Shown: positions 8,504-17,558 of the stretch, piece by piece
How the letters are laid out: each line of letters starts with the position of its first letter
Position numbering within the stretch: the first letter of the stretch is position 1
Assembly (NCBI GenBank): GCA_034112085.1
Contig: JAWUWD010000023.1
Location: 1 to 31,285 of the forward strand
DNA from: JAWUWD01 sp034112085
GTDB taxonomy: Bacteria; Bacteroidota; Bacteroidia; Cytophagales; Cyclobacteriaceae
Length of the DNA stretch: 31,285 bases
Reading direction: 5' to 3'
Made by a program: the position numbers and the translations under genes
Notes under the pieces: generated by a model
Database searches by the model: none
Seen by the model: the letters and a program-made list of their open reading frames with translations, nothing else
Told to the model about the DNA's origin: nothing

Positions 8504-9670
8504 TTACTTGATAGGACACCTCTCAAAAGGCTTTGACTCATCAAATAACTTGCGGTAAGTTGCATGCGTCTTGTTGATGTAACCGCCAACTTGTTCTACT
8601 ACGCGCATCATTTTGGGATTGAAATCTCCAATCCAGTTCATTTCTAGATCGTAATAACGTGGATACTTCTCCTGAACCATTTTAGCAGTTGCGATCACTA
8701 ATGCACCCTCGACTCCCTTGCCATGATGTTCTGGAACCACTCCGAATACCAACCCAAACATTTTATTGCAGGTCTTCATATACTTATGGTACAAGAATTT
8801 GATTTTACCGATCATATCTAATTTTCCATTCAAATATTTAAATACCTGATTCATCTCCGGAAGATTGATGTAGAAAGCTATTGGATCATCGTTATAATAC
8901 CCAAACCAAATTATTTTCTCATCCATGATGGGCTTAATAGACTTCATCACTGCCTTTGCCTGTGGCGCAGTCATACTGGCTACACCTGGTGTTGCTGCCC
9001 ATGCCTTGTTGTATATTATTCGAAAGTCCTCCGTGTATTTATCAATATTATCCTTCTTGAGATGCTCAAATGTATAACCTGGATCTTCAAATATTTTATC
9101 TGCTTTTTGCTGAATCCGTGGATGAAAAGGATCCTTAATCACTCGTTTGTAAGTGAATTGCTTGAAGTAAATTTGAAAACCATAGGCCTCAAAAAAACGC
9201 ACATAGTATTCAGGATTATAGTTGCAACAATAGTTCGGTTCTTGATCGAATCCATCAATCAATAGTCCCCACCATTTGTCTCTATCTCCAAAGTTAATCG
9301 GTCCATCCATGGCCTCCATCCCTTTGTCAGTCAACCATTCCTTTGCCTCATCGAACAGCATAAATGCGGCTTCTTGATCCTCTACGCACTCAAATAATCC
9401 TACACCTCCAGTAGGCTGTTTATTATCCTTATTGGCAGTTTTATGATTGATAAATGCAGCAATCCGTCCAATTGTTTCATTCTTGTCATTACATAAAATC
9501 CACCTAGTACACTCCCCATTCCTGAAAGTTTTATTCTTTTTTGGTTCGAATACATTTTCAACATCAGTATCTAGTGGACGAACCCATGGCGTAGATTTAT
9601 CATACAACTTCTTCGGAAAGAGAAGAAACTCTTTTTTCTGATCGTCCGTCTTAACTTCAAATATTTGCAT
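8504..9670 (-). CDS. GNAT-superfamily-like protein
   Basis: A 388-residue cytoplasmic protein. I start it at 9670 (MQIFEVKTDDQ), 63 nt inside the longest frame, because AAAACAGG lies directly upstream and the extra residues are atypical. The C-terminal half ends in an acetyl-CoA-binding-like motif, VPEHHGKGVEGALV (RxxGxG/A pattern), followed by a conserved NP(K)MMRV.E..G segment, as in double-GNAT proteins. The N-terminal half also has GNAT-like character (GRIAAFINHK) with the conserved block GPINFGDRDKWWGLLIDGF. The family is common in Bacteroidota but the substrate is unknown. It is the first gene of a tight pair with the VTT protein. Confidence 0.65.
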   Translation of the reverse strand: MQIFEVKTDDQKKEFLLFPKKLYDKSTPWVRPLDTDVENVFEPKKNKTFRNGECTRWILCNDKNETIGRIAAFINHKTANKDNKQPTGGVGLFECVEDQEAAFMLFDEAKEWLTDKGMEAMDGPINFGDRDKWWGLLIDGFDQEPNYCCNYNPEYYVRFFEAYGFQIYFKQFTYKRVIKDPFHPRIQQKADKIFEDPGYTFEHLKKDNIDKYTEDFRIIYNKAWAATPGVASMTAPQAKAVMKSIKPIMDEKIIWFGYYNDDPIAFYINLPEMNQVFKYLNGKLDMIGKIKFLYHKYMKTCNKMFGLVFGVVPEHHGKGVEGALVIATAKMVQEKYPRYYDLEMNWIGDFNPKMMRVVEQVGGYINKTHATYRKLFDESKPFERCPIK

Positions 9671-9782
9671 CCTGTTTTCTTTAGAAAAAGAAACCGTCAA
9701 AGACGGTTTAACATTAAACATCAATAAAAACAATCACCAATAAATGATTGCTTCTTTGGTGAAAGTTATCAATAAGTTGTGA

Positions 9783-12755
9783 TTATTTATTAGGTAATGA
9801 AATATAAAATTTGGTTCCTTTATAAGGTGCACTTTCAAGGCTAATATTTCCCCCCATTTTATCAATAGCATTTTTCACAATGTACAAACCAATCCCCGAA
9901 CCTTCAGAATATTCTGTAGCACGATAGAACATTTCAAACACCCTCGATTGCAGTTCTTCGGTAATTCCAATGCCATTATCTTCGAATGAAATGTTACAAT
10001 GTTCATTATCGATTTTGATGTCAATTTTTATATAAGGATCATCAATTTCGGGATTCAGATACTTCAAAGCATTAGAAATGAGGTTTCTCAGCACTTCTGA
10101 TACTCTCCACTGATCATTCGTAAATGGCTCACTATCGATAGTTACGTCTCTTTTAACAATATCAACTCCCGGGAGATAATGCAGCTCCTCAAAACTTTTA
10201 TCAATGATTGCTTGAAAGTCAATTTGAGAATTGACAACATCTAAATTCAAATTTTTAGAATGACTAAGTACATCAGTAATAAACCTATCCAATTGTGTAA
10301 TGCGATCACCAATCAACTCAATGTATTGACTCAAATCTGCATTCTCACCTTCTAATTTAGCTAAGTGAATAAGCCCCAATGTCGAAGAGAGGGGTGCTCT
10401 CAAATCATGTGAAACTTTATAAACAAAGTTGTCAAGTTCTTCATTCCTTATTTTAAGCTCTCCCTCCACCGTCTTACTAACCGTCACATCAACATAAATA
10501 CCATATACAGCAATTACTTTTTCTTTCAACTTCACGGGGAGTCCATAGATCATCACTGGCACTAAGCTTCCATCTTTTTTCTTTCGAAGTGTCTCTACTT
10601 CTTTGATCACTTTTCCACCTGTTATCAACTTCGTGATGTTAATTGCCTCACCTCTAGCTTCTTTTGGAATAATCAGACTATTCAACTTTTGTCCAAATGC
10701 CTCATCGTTGTTGTAACCAAAAATATCTTCAAATCCTTTATTGATTTGGATAACTCTTCGCTTTTCATCAAGAAGTACAATTCCAATTGGAACATTTTCA
10801 AAAAGCTGACTCAATAATTGCTCACTACGCTTAAGAACGCGCTCTGTTTTCTTTCTCTCAGTGATATCTCTAGCAATAAGTTGAACAGCATTTTTCCCTT
10901 CGTATTGATAAGGAATCCCTACTACTTCAGCAACTAACTTATTACCCTTCAAATCAATAAAATTCTCCTCAGCCATAGGAGCTGCCTCTCGATTTTTATA
11001 GATTGTTTGGATTCTAGCCACAGCGACTTCTCGGTATTTCTTTTGAATAAAGTCCAGTACATTTCGCCCAATTAATTCTTGAGTAGACTTTGCACCTAAA
11101 AATTTGGCAGTTTGCTTATTGGCAAAGACAATTTTTCCTTCACAATGCACAGCAATGGCCAAAGGAGAGTACTCCGTTAAATCTCTATAGCGTCTTTCAC
11201 TCTCTAATAAAATCTGTTCATTTTCCTTACGCTTATCGATATTTTGGATAGTCCCGGTAAGTCGAGTTGCCCGATTGTCTTTTGAGCGCTCAGTAACTTG
11301 TCCTCTGCTGTGAATCCAATGCCATTGACCGCTACCCGTTTTTATGCGCATCTCAATATCAAAAAATTCTGATTGCCCTTTGATATGCCTCACCATCTGC
11401 TTATAGACTGACGGTTGTTCCTCCTCATGGATAAGAGACATCCATTGCTCTCCCAGAGTCTCAATCACCTCGGTCCCGTACCCTATGATTTCCCCAAACC
11501 TATCATTAACAACTATTTTACCGGTACTTAGATAACAATCCCAAAGTCCAAGATCGCCTCCTTGCAGAGCCAGTTCTAATCTTTGGTCTGTAATACCTTC
11601 ATGAAGAATTGCTTTTTTCTCAGCACTAATATCTGCCAAAACACCATATCTTACGATACTGCCATCTTCTTGCTTCTCAGGTCTAGATGTACCTCGAAAC
11701 CACTTATGCTTCCTATTGACGGACATTCTACCTTCCCACTTCCAGCTCTCAAAATTAGAATCTGCCTTATTGAGAGACTTCAGATAACTCACAATATCCT
11801 TAGGATGAATATGATTCTTAAGCAATCGTCCATTTTCTTGAATATCAATGTCGTTAATCCCGAGTATTTCGATACAATTCTTACTAATATATCTGAAATA
11901 GCTCCCTCCTTTTGGATGAACAACATACTCGTATATTACAACCGGTAGGTTCTTTGTAAGTTTTTGGATTTTTTTATAAAATGCAGAGGAAAGATTATCA
12001 TCAACCGCCTTAACAGACATATCAACCAAAGTGACCTCAATACTATTGACTACGCCCTGCTTATTTCTCTGAGGGTGGATATACCCAGAAAATGATTTCT
12101 GCTTGAAATCAAGAGACTTAAGAGATGCAGTTTTCTTAGTGTCATAATTGATTAATGGCATTTCGACTGAAGCATCTGCAGTCCTCTTTTTAAGTTGAGA
12201 AACTAACCCTTGATCTAGCAGTTGTTCGTCTCTAAACAAATTGTAATATCTAGATATGTATTTTTCAACCTTTGGTGTCATGCCACAAGACTTCCGATAG
12301 GACTCATTGAAAAATATGGGCTTCCCCTCCATGTCAAAAGTAATTTTCGGGGGAATATATTCAGGTTTTTTATCACCAGATACTGAAACCCTCTCGTTGT
12401 TGACATCAAATGACTGAAGGGACTTCAGCGTCCCCATACCTCCAATGATCAAATCATCGGAATCACGTACCGGTGATAGCTCTAAATCAAAATGAACATA
12501 AGTCTCATTATTTTGATCATAAAAAACCTTCCCCGTTCTGGCTATGCTTTCACCTGACAAGGCTATGGAAATGTGTTGCTTGTCAATAGCATTATTCAAT
12601 AATGCTATTGAGTCAAATAATGGACTATTGACCCAATCGTCATTTTCAAACCCTAAAAATGTTCTAATTTTTTTATTGCAGATGGTCAATTTAAAATCAC
12701 GATTAAATGCGAAGATGCCTTCACTGCTACTTTCTATTAAATACTCAATCTTCAT
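9783..12755 (-). CDS. Multi-PAS sensor histidine kinase
   Basis: A soluble-looking sensor kinase of 990 residues. I chose the start at 12755 (MKIEYLIE) because AGAAGG lies 8-13 nt upstream and the longer frame would begin inside a promoter-like element. About six PAS/PAC units fill residues 1-760; the clearest PAC ends are RYGVLADISAEKK, RLTGTIQNIDKR, QLIARDITERKK and AVYGIYVDVTVSK. The DHp domain carries VSHDLRAPLSS with phospho-acceptor His783. The ATPase domain has the N box LRNLISNALKYLN, G1 DNGIGI and G2 GSGIGLYIVKNAI. No transmembrane helix or receiver domain is present, so it probably senses a cytoplasmic signal and passes phosphate to an unlinked regulator. No partner regulator is adjacent. 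Confidence 0.93.
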   Translation of the reverse strand: MKIEYLIESSSEGIFAFNRDFKLTICNKKIRTFLGFENDDWVNSPLFDSIALLNNAIDKQHISIALSGESIARTGKVFYDQNNETYVHFDLELSPVRDSDDLIIGGMGTLKSLQSFDVNNERVSVSGDKKPEYIPPKITFDMEGKPIFFNESYRKSCGMTPKVEKYISRYYNLFRDEQLLDQGLVSQLKKRTADASVEMPLINYDTKKTASLKSLDFKQKSFSGYIHPQRNKQGVVNSIEVTLVDMSVKAVDDNLSSAFYKKIQKLTKNLPVVIYEYVVHPKGGSYFRYISKNCIEILGINDIDIQENGRLLKNHIHPKDIVSYLKSLNKADSNFESWKWEGRMSVNRKHKWFRGTSRPEKQEDGSIVRYGVLADISAEKKAILHEGITDQRLELALQGGDLGLWDCYLSTGKIVVNDRFGEIIGYGTEVIETLGEQWMSLIHEEEQPSVYKQMVRHIKGQSEFFDIEMRIKTGSGQWHWIHSRGQVTERSKDNRATRLTGTIQNIDKRKENEQILLESERRYRDLTEYSPLAIAVHCEGKIVFANKQTAKFLGAKSTQELIGRNVLDFIQKKYREVAVARIQTIYKNREAAPMAEENFIDLKGNKLVAEVVGIPYQYEGKNAVQLIARDITERKKTERVLKRSEQLLSQLFENVPIGIVLLDEKRRVIQINKGFEDIFGYNNDEAFGQKLNSLIIPKEARGEAINITKLITGGKVIKEVETLRKKKDGSLVPVMIYGLPVKLKEKVIAVYGIYVDVTVSKTVEGELKIRNEELDNFVYKVSHDLRAPLSSTLGLIHLAKLEGENADLSQYIELIGDRITQLDRFITDVLSHSKNLNLDVVNSQIDFQAIIDKSFEELHYLPGVDIVKRDVTIDSEPFTNDQWRVSEVLRNLISNALKYLNPEIDDPYIKIDIKIDNEHCNISFEDNGIGITEELQSRVFEMFYRATEYSEGSGIGLYIVKNAIDKMGGNISLESAPYKGTKFYISLPNK

Positions 12756-12773
12756 AATAAATCCTTCTATGAG

Positions 12774-12781
12774 CAAAACTA
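12774..12781 (-). promoter_or_regulatory. Possible -7 element for the PAS kinase
   Basis: On the minus strand TAGTTTTG matches TAnnTTTG and predicts a transcript start about 12 nt before the ATG at 12755. A TTG lies upstream but with only 14 nt between them, shorter than usual. Confidence 0.35.
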
Positions 12782-12902
12782 CGCTTCAGAATAATCAACC
12801 CTTTTAAAGAATAGATCATAATCTTACGTAGGCAATAATCTAGCAATATAATAGAATTCTTGTTAAGGAGGTATTAGGGAATTATTAAGGGAATAAAATA
12901 TA

Positions 12903-13640
12903 TCAATCTTTGACAACGATGTGCTTAATATTCTGAACATCCCAATCAATCACCAATCCCCTTGCAATTCCTTTTGCTGCATTATTTCCATATATTATCT
13001 CCGATAGATACAAAGCTGGATCATATGACTTAGCACCGCCAGCTGAAGTAATCAATTTACCATCATGCACAAAGCTCACATCTTCATGAACAATAAGGTT
13101 TGGATACATCTCCCTATACTTTGGGATATCCGATGGAAAAGTAGTCGTTTCTTTTCCGTCAGTGAGCCCTGCCTTCGCCAATACAAAAGCACCATCACAT
13201 AGGGACATTACATATTGAGCATTCTCTCCAGTCGTTCTTACGAAGTTGATGAGGCTCTCGTTCTCTAAATCACTATCCATACTATGTTCGGCACTTGGCA
13301 CTACCAAAACATCAATATCAGGTAATGAGTCATTTACATAGCTGTAGTCTGGCAATATGCGGAGACCTTCAAAAGAGGTGACTGGCGCTAAACTTGGTGC
13401 CACAATGAATACTCTCATTCCTTTATCTGTATGAAAAACAGTATGATGTAAAATATCCATAGGAGCAACCAATTCGGAATTATAGACTCCATCAACAATC
13501 AAGAAAGCAACATTCAACACCTTGTCTGGCATTAAAGGATTTTCTTCAAAAATATCATTAGACAGGTCACTGCTGGATTCTACACCCGTAGTACAGCCGA
13601 GTAACAGCATGCTGAGTATAATTATAAATAGTGGTTTCAT
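12903..13640 (-). CDS. DJ-1/PfpI-type lipoprotein
   Basis: A 245-residue class I glutamine amidotransferase-like protein made as a lipoprotein: the lipobox MLLLGC places the lipidated Cys at 16. The DJ-1/PfpI domain runs from about residue 41 (VLNVAFLIVDGVYNSEL, with acidic Glu56) to the end, with the nucleophile elbow VMSLCDGAFVLAKAGLTDG giving Cys148. This resembles the sensor half of GlxA-type AraC regulators (AraC N-terminal GATase-1-like), but no HTH domain follows. Members act as glyoxalases, isocyanide hydratases or chaperones; the substrate is unknown. Membrane attachment is unusual for the family. It is flanked by the PAS kinase and the ACT protein on the same strand, with gaps of more than 100 bp, so it is probably transcribed alone. 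Confidence 0.82.
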   Translation of the reverse strand: MKPLFIIILSMLLLGCTTGVESSSDLSNDIFEENPLMPDKVLNVAFLIVDGVYNSELVAPMDILHHTVFHTDKGMRVFIVAPSLAPVTSFEGLRILPDYSYVNDSLPDIDVLVVPSAEHSMDSDLENESLINFVRTTGENAQYVMSLCDGAFVLAKAGLTDGKETTTFPSDIPKYREMYPNLIVHEDVSFVHDGKLITSAGGAKSYDPALYLSEIIYGNNAAKGIARGLVIDWDVQNIKHIVVKD

Positions 13641-13756
13641 AAAATCAATTTAGGTAAGGTTAACATTTTTTGAATCGAAGCATTTTTAATTACTGAAAAT
13701 GTAACATATTTTTCAATAATCCCTTCTGAATATGAACAACAAAATGGAACTTTCAC

Positions 13757-14410
13757 TTATCTCTTCATCTCCATAAGCTTAGTAAAGGCTGCATTTACAT
13801 CATTTTTATTCAAGACCAAAGTTATCTCATTAGTAGTAGATATTACTTCGACAATATTGATATCGGCCCAGGCAAATTGTCTTAAAATAAAGTAATAGAT
13901 TCCTGACTGCTCTGTGTTTTTCTTTGGCAAATTGACCGTAATAGAAGCTAGGTCAATTTGTTCATTTATCAATTTCTCCTGTTTCATCCCTATCAAGATT
14001 AGAGACCTCAATGAGCTACTAGCTACTATAGTCACCTCAGCAACTCCATTCGAAATCGTGAAAAATCCACCCTCATTGGATGCACTCATAATAATTTTGG
14101 CAATGTTAGTGGCTAAGGTCGAAGATTGGGAATAAGTAAAATCACATATATCCGACTTCACTGTTAGATCCCCAAGTTTTTCAATGAATTTTCGAATGCT
14201 AGACTTCATTTTAGCACTTGTACCAGTAGGCATGCGATTGAGTGCAATTGTTATTGCTCCCGTATTCACTTTTTTTGAGAGCTCTTTTTCTACGCTAGGC
14301 TGGATTTTTCTAGCCAATGAAGAGAGGTTCAACAACCTTTCATCCATGGACTCTATCCAAAAGGGGGTTTGATTAACAATACGTTCGGTTACTTCTTGAA
14401 TTGTTCTCAT
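13757..14410 (-). CDS. ACT-domain regulatory protein linked to aspartate kinase
   Basis: A 217-residue protein without a kinase domain. The C-terminal half (about residues 148-217, ITVNLPKKN...IYYFILRQFAWADINIVEVISTTNEITLVLNKNDVNAAF) has the beta-alpha-beta pattern of aspartokinase-type ACT domains. The N-terminal part (VTERIVNQTPFWIESMDERLLNLSSLARKI) looks helical and may bind a partner. ACT domains bind amino acids. Its divergent position next to lysC-lysA, with a palindromic region between, suggests a role in lysine or threonine feedback, possibly by assembling with the kinase; this is inference. It could otherwise be an independent amino-acid sensor. Automated annotation may mislabel it as aspartate kinase. 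Confidence 0.62.
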   Translation of the reverse strand: MRTIQEVTERIVNQTPFWIESMDERLLNLSSLARKIQPSVEKELSKKVNTGAITIALNRMPTGTSAKMKSSIRKFIEKLGDLTVKSDICDFTYSQSSTLATNIAKIIMSASNEGGFFTISNGVAEVTIVASSSLRSLILIGMKQEKLINEQIDLASITVNLPKKNTEQSGIYYFILRQFAWADINIVEVISTTNEITLVLNKNDVNAAFTKLMEMKR

Positions 14411-14434
14411 GTATAAATTTATACAAATTGTATA
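14411..14434. promoter_or_regulatory. Overlapping palindromes in the divergent ACT/lysC promoter region
   Basis: Two perfect palindromes overlap: GTATAAATTTATAC at 14411-14424 and TATACAAATTGTATA at 14420-14434. The first abuts the ACT gene start codon; both lie 43-66 nt upstream of the first possible lysC start. They are a candidate operator. AT-rich sequence makes chance palindromes possible. Confidence 0.4.
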
Positions 14435-14476
14435 TTATTAGATAATTATAAACTAAAAATTTAACCTAAGCGCACG

Positions 14477-15850
14477 ATGTATTTCATTTGTAATATGACA
14501 AAAGGCGATATACAAGTATTAAAATTTGGAGGTACCTCCATCGGATCAGCAGAAGCTATACGAAATACAACAGAGATAATATCTAAATCAACACAGAGAA
14601 CCATTATTATTTTCTCTGCATTCTCAGGAGTTACGAACTTACTTAGCGATATCTCCTCATTTTTACTCATTGGGAATATCCAAAAGGCCAATCGAGCACT
14701 AGAGGCATTGATTGCGCGCCATACCAATATCATCCAAGATTTGTTCTTAAATGTGGGTTACAAAAAACAGGCTACTCAAATACTACACAGATACCTCTCA
14801 ATCCTTCAAGAGCAAATTAATATGGCCCTCCTAGTTGATTATGATCCCAAACAAACACTAGCACTTGGAGAGCTTATTTCCTCTGAAATAATATCGTTCT
14901 ATTTCAAAGAACAAGATCTGAATGTCGCAATCATCAATGCACTAGACTACATGCGAATCAATGAAAATGATGAACCAGATCAAGGAGAAATCGCTCAGCT
15001 CTTGGGTAATTTATTAAATGATTGCACCAGCCAGTTTATCATCACTCAAGGTTATATCTGCCGAAATAGAAATGGAAAAATAGACAATCTAAAAAGAGGA
15101 GGAAGTGACTACTCTGCAGCAATTATTGGTGTCGCTACTAATGCAACAACTATTCAAATATGGACTGATATTGATGGGCTGCATAACAATGACCCTCGTT
15201 TCGTAGACCATACGACACCCATCACCTCACTATCTTTTGAAGAAGCTGCTGAGCTAGCCTATTTTGGAGCCAAGGTACTTCACCCACAAAGTATCTTGCC
15301 AGCCAAAGAAGCAAATATACCCGTCCACTTGAAAAACACTTTTCAACCATCAAAGCCTGGAACACTCATAAAAAAACAAAATTTCACAGAGGGCATAAGA
15401 GCAATAGCCGCCAAAGACGGAATCACTTCCATAAAAATAAAATCATATCGTATGCTTATGTCTTTTGGGTTCCTGAAAAATGTATTTGAGGTATTCGATC
15501 AACATAAAACATCTATAGATGTAATTACTACTTCCGAGGTAGGTGTATCACTCACTATTGATGACACTCAAAATATAGAAAAAATTGTAGATCAATTAAG
15601 TGCTTTCGGAGAAGTTACTGTAGAAGACCAATTAAGCATTGTTTGCATTGTAGGCTATTTCCCTTCTGATCAATCTGGATTAGGCGCGAAAATAATGACT
15701 GCTATTAAGGACATTCCTATTCGAATGATCTCCTTTGGTGGAAGCCTACATAATGTATCACTCATTGTAAAGAGTGTACATAAAATAGACGCACTCAATC
15801 AGCTGCACTCACAAGTGTTTGACAAAAACCTCAGCTTACTATCAGTATGA
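14477..15850 (+). CDS. lysC: Aspartate kinase
   Basis: Phosphorylates aspartate in the first step of lysine, threonine and methionine synthesis. Diagnostic motifs are VLKFGGTSIGS (ATP and substrate lysine), RGGSDYSAAIIG, IWTDIDGLHNNDPR and AYFGAKVLHPQS. Two ACT domains follow from about residue 325: one begins IKIKSYRMLMSFGFL and contains a TTSEVGVSLTI segment, the other begins IVCIVGYFPSDQSGLGAKI. This layout is that of monofunctional, feedback-regulated (usually lysine-sensitive) enzymes; there is no homoserine dehydrogenase part. The start may instead be the ATG at 14495 (MTKGDIQV), which gives the usual short lead before KFGGTS. The stop overlaps the lysA start by 4 nt. Confidence 0.93.
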   Translation: MYFICNMTKGDIQVLKFGGTSIGSAEAIRNTTEIISKSTQRTIIIFSAFSGVTNLLSDISSFLLIGNIQKANRALEALIARHTNIIQDLFLNVGYKKQATQILHRYLSILQEQINMALLVDYDPKQTLALGELISSEIISFYFKEQDLNVAIINALDYMRINENDEPDQGEIAQLLGNLLNDCTSQFIITQGYICRNRNGKIDNLKRGGSDYSAAIIGVATNATTIQIWTDIDGLHNNDPRFVDHTTPITSLSFEEAAELAYFGAKVLHPQSILPAKEANIPVHLKNTFQPSKPGTLIKKQNFTEGIRAIAAKDGITSIKIKSYRMLMSFGFLKNVFEVFDQHKTSIDVITTSEVGVSLTIDDTQNIEKIVDQLSAFGEVTVEDQLSIVCIVGYFPSDQSGLGAKIMTAIKDIPIRMISFGGSLHNVSLIVKSVHKIDALNQLHSQVFDKNLSLLSV

Positions 15851-16983
15851 AACATAACACTCCTTATTACCTGTATGATGTTGGCTTGCTAGAAGCAACA
15901 CTAAATGAAGTGAATTCTCAAACATCTCGTCATGGATATAATGTACATTACGCACTTAAGGCTAATAGCAATGATCGTCTACTCAATATCATTAAGTCTC
16001 ATGGGTTTGGTGCAGATTGTGTCAGCGGCAATGAGGTCATCAAAGCTATTGAAATTGGGTTTGATCCAAGTCACATAGTATTTGCAGGGGTAGGAAAAAC
16101 TGACGCTGAGATCAATACAGGTTTATCACATGATATTTTTTGTTTCAATTGTGAGTCACTTCCTGAGCTTAAGATTGTTAATGAATTGGCACGCGCACAA
16201 AATAAAGTAGCTAAAATAGCTATTCGAATTAACCCAAATATAGATGCACGGACTCATCAATACATCACCACTGGCCTTGAAGAAAATAAGTTTGGGATTA
16301 GTCCATGGGAATTTGATCAAGTAGTTGATCTTCTTTCGAAAAGTGATTCTCTAAAATGTATCGGATTACATTTTCATATTGGTTCCCAAATCACTGATAT
16401 GAATGTATTTAAGGACCTTGCCCTGTCTGTAAATTCCATAAATCAGTGGTTTATCAATAAGGGAGTTGATATATCAATCATCAACCTTGGTGGAGGCCTG
16501 GGAATCAATTACGAGCAACCTGACGAAAACTTAATCCCTGATTTTAAATTTTACTTCGAGACTTTCGCAGCACATCTCAATCTGTCTCCTTATCAAGGTG
16601 TTCATTTTGAACTGGGTAGGGCAATAGTAGGACAATGTGGATCATTAATCTCGCGGGTACTCTACAGGAAAGAAGGGCTAAATAAAAACTTTCTGATATT
16701 GGATGCTGGGATGACTGAGCTACTACGGCCAGCACTATATCAGTCACAACACTTCATTGAAAACGTATCGAAATATGGGCAAGACCTAATAGAAAAATAT
16801 GATGTAGTGGGCCCTATCTGTGAGTCTTCAGACTGCTTTGGCAAGGAGGTATCATTACCATTTTCAGAACGTGGGGACATTATTGCCATAAAAAGTGCCG
16901 GAGCTTATAGTGAAGTAATGTCTTCAAACTATAATCTCCGGCAGCTTAATCCCTGTGTCTTCAAAGAGAAAACCCAAAGTTAG
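15847..16983 (+). CDS. lysA: Diaminopimelate decarboxylase
   Basis: A PLP enzyme of fold type III that converts meso-diaminopimelate to L-lysine. VHYALKANSN carries the PLP-binding Lys38. GLHFHIGSQ, NLGGGLGINY, ELGRAIVGQCG, DAGMTELLRP, the active-site GPICESSDCFG and SAGAYSEVMSSNYN are all conserved. It is 378 residues, somewhat shorter than typical LysA, with a compact N terminus and an atypical tail lacking the usual final RP..EV block. The ATG overlaps the lysC TGA as ATGA, indicating translational coupling, so first and last steps of the lysine branch are made together. The next gene converges with a 2-nt gap and no terminator was seen. Confidence 0.93.
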   Translation: MKHNTPYYLYDVGLLEATLNEVNSQTSRHGYNVHYALKANSNDRLLNIIKSHGFGADCVSGNEVIKAIEIGFDPSHIVFAGVGKTDAEINTGLSHDIFCFNCESLPELKIVNELARAQNKVAKIAIRINPNIDARTHQYITTGLEENKFGISPWEFDQVVDLLSKSDSLKCIGLHFHIGSQITDMNVFKDLALSVNSINQWFINKGVDISIINLGGGLGINYEQPDENLIPDFKFYFETFAAHLNLSPYQGVHFELGRAIVGQCGSLISRVLYRKEGLNKNFLILDAGMTELLRPALYQSQHFIENVSKYGQDLIEKYDVVGPICESSDCFGKEVSLPFSERGDIIAIKSAGAYSEVMSSNYNLRQLNPCVFKEKTQS

Positions 16984-16985
16984 TA

Positions 16986-17513
16986 TTATGCCCCTATTTG
17001 AATCTTTCCTATGATCGAGATAGTTAGGTCAAAACTAACTGGTCCGTTTACAACAGTCGCACTTGCTTCTATTGTAATGTTCTCGCCATTTGCCACCATA
17101 TTCTTTACCTTCTCAAGAGAATCAGTTGATAAATCAAGCTGAGTAGTACTTTCTGAAATTGGTGTTGACGAAGATTTCTCAGCAACTACTTCATCACTTG
17201 CGCCAGATATAATAAATTTCACCCCACTAATACTGGGAGAAGTGATAGTTGCAACGTCAGAAATTGTATAGGACAACGACTCTATTTCATAACTTTTGAT
17301 ATTATCAAAATTACTGCTGATGTCAGCATTAGCAGACACTTGGATCACTTTGGTAGCGGTATAAGTTTTAGCATCTGAATTAAGTGCTACTATTGGTATC
17401 GTCTGTTCCAACGAAAATGGCACTGGAATTTTAAGTAAATCTTTTACATCATCGCAAGAGTTGAGTAGTAGAAGACTAATGGCTAATGTTGGAAATAATC
17501 TTAATGTTTTCAT
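16986..17513 (-). CDS. Lipoprotein of unknown function
   Basis: A 175-residue predicted lipoprotein with lipobox LLLLNSC (Cys20) followed by DD, which may direct it within the envelope. The mature part is rich in Ser, Thr, Ile and Val with alternating beta-strand character, for example KSYEIESLSYTIS and ITIEASATVVNGPVSFDLTISIIG. No known domain is recognised. It lies 45 nt downstream of suhB on the same strand and may be the last gene of that operon. Confidence 0.75.
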   Translation of the reverse strand: MKTLRLFPTLAISLLLLNSCDDVKDLLKIPVPFSLEQTIPIVALNSDAKTYTATKVIQVSANADISSNFDNIKSYEIESLSYTISDVATITSPSISGVKFIISGASDEVVAEKSSSTPISESTTQLDLSTDSLEKVKNMVANGENITIEASATVVNGPVSFDLTISIIGKIQIGA

Positions 17514-17558
17514 ATCTAATTGTTTTTTAATTACATGAATATATGGCTTTAATTAATG

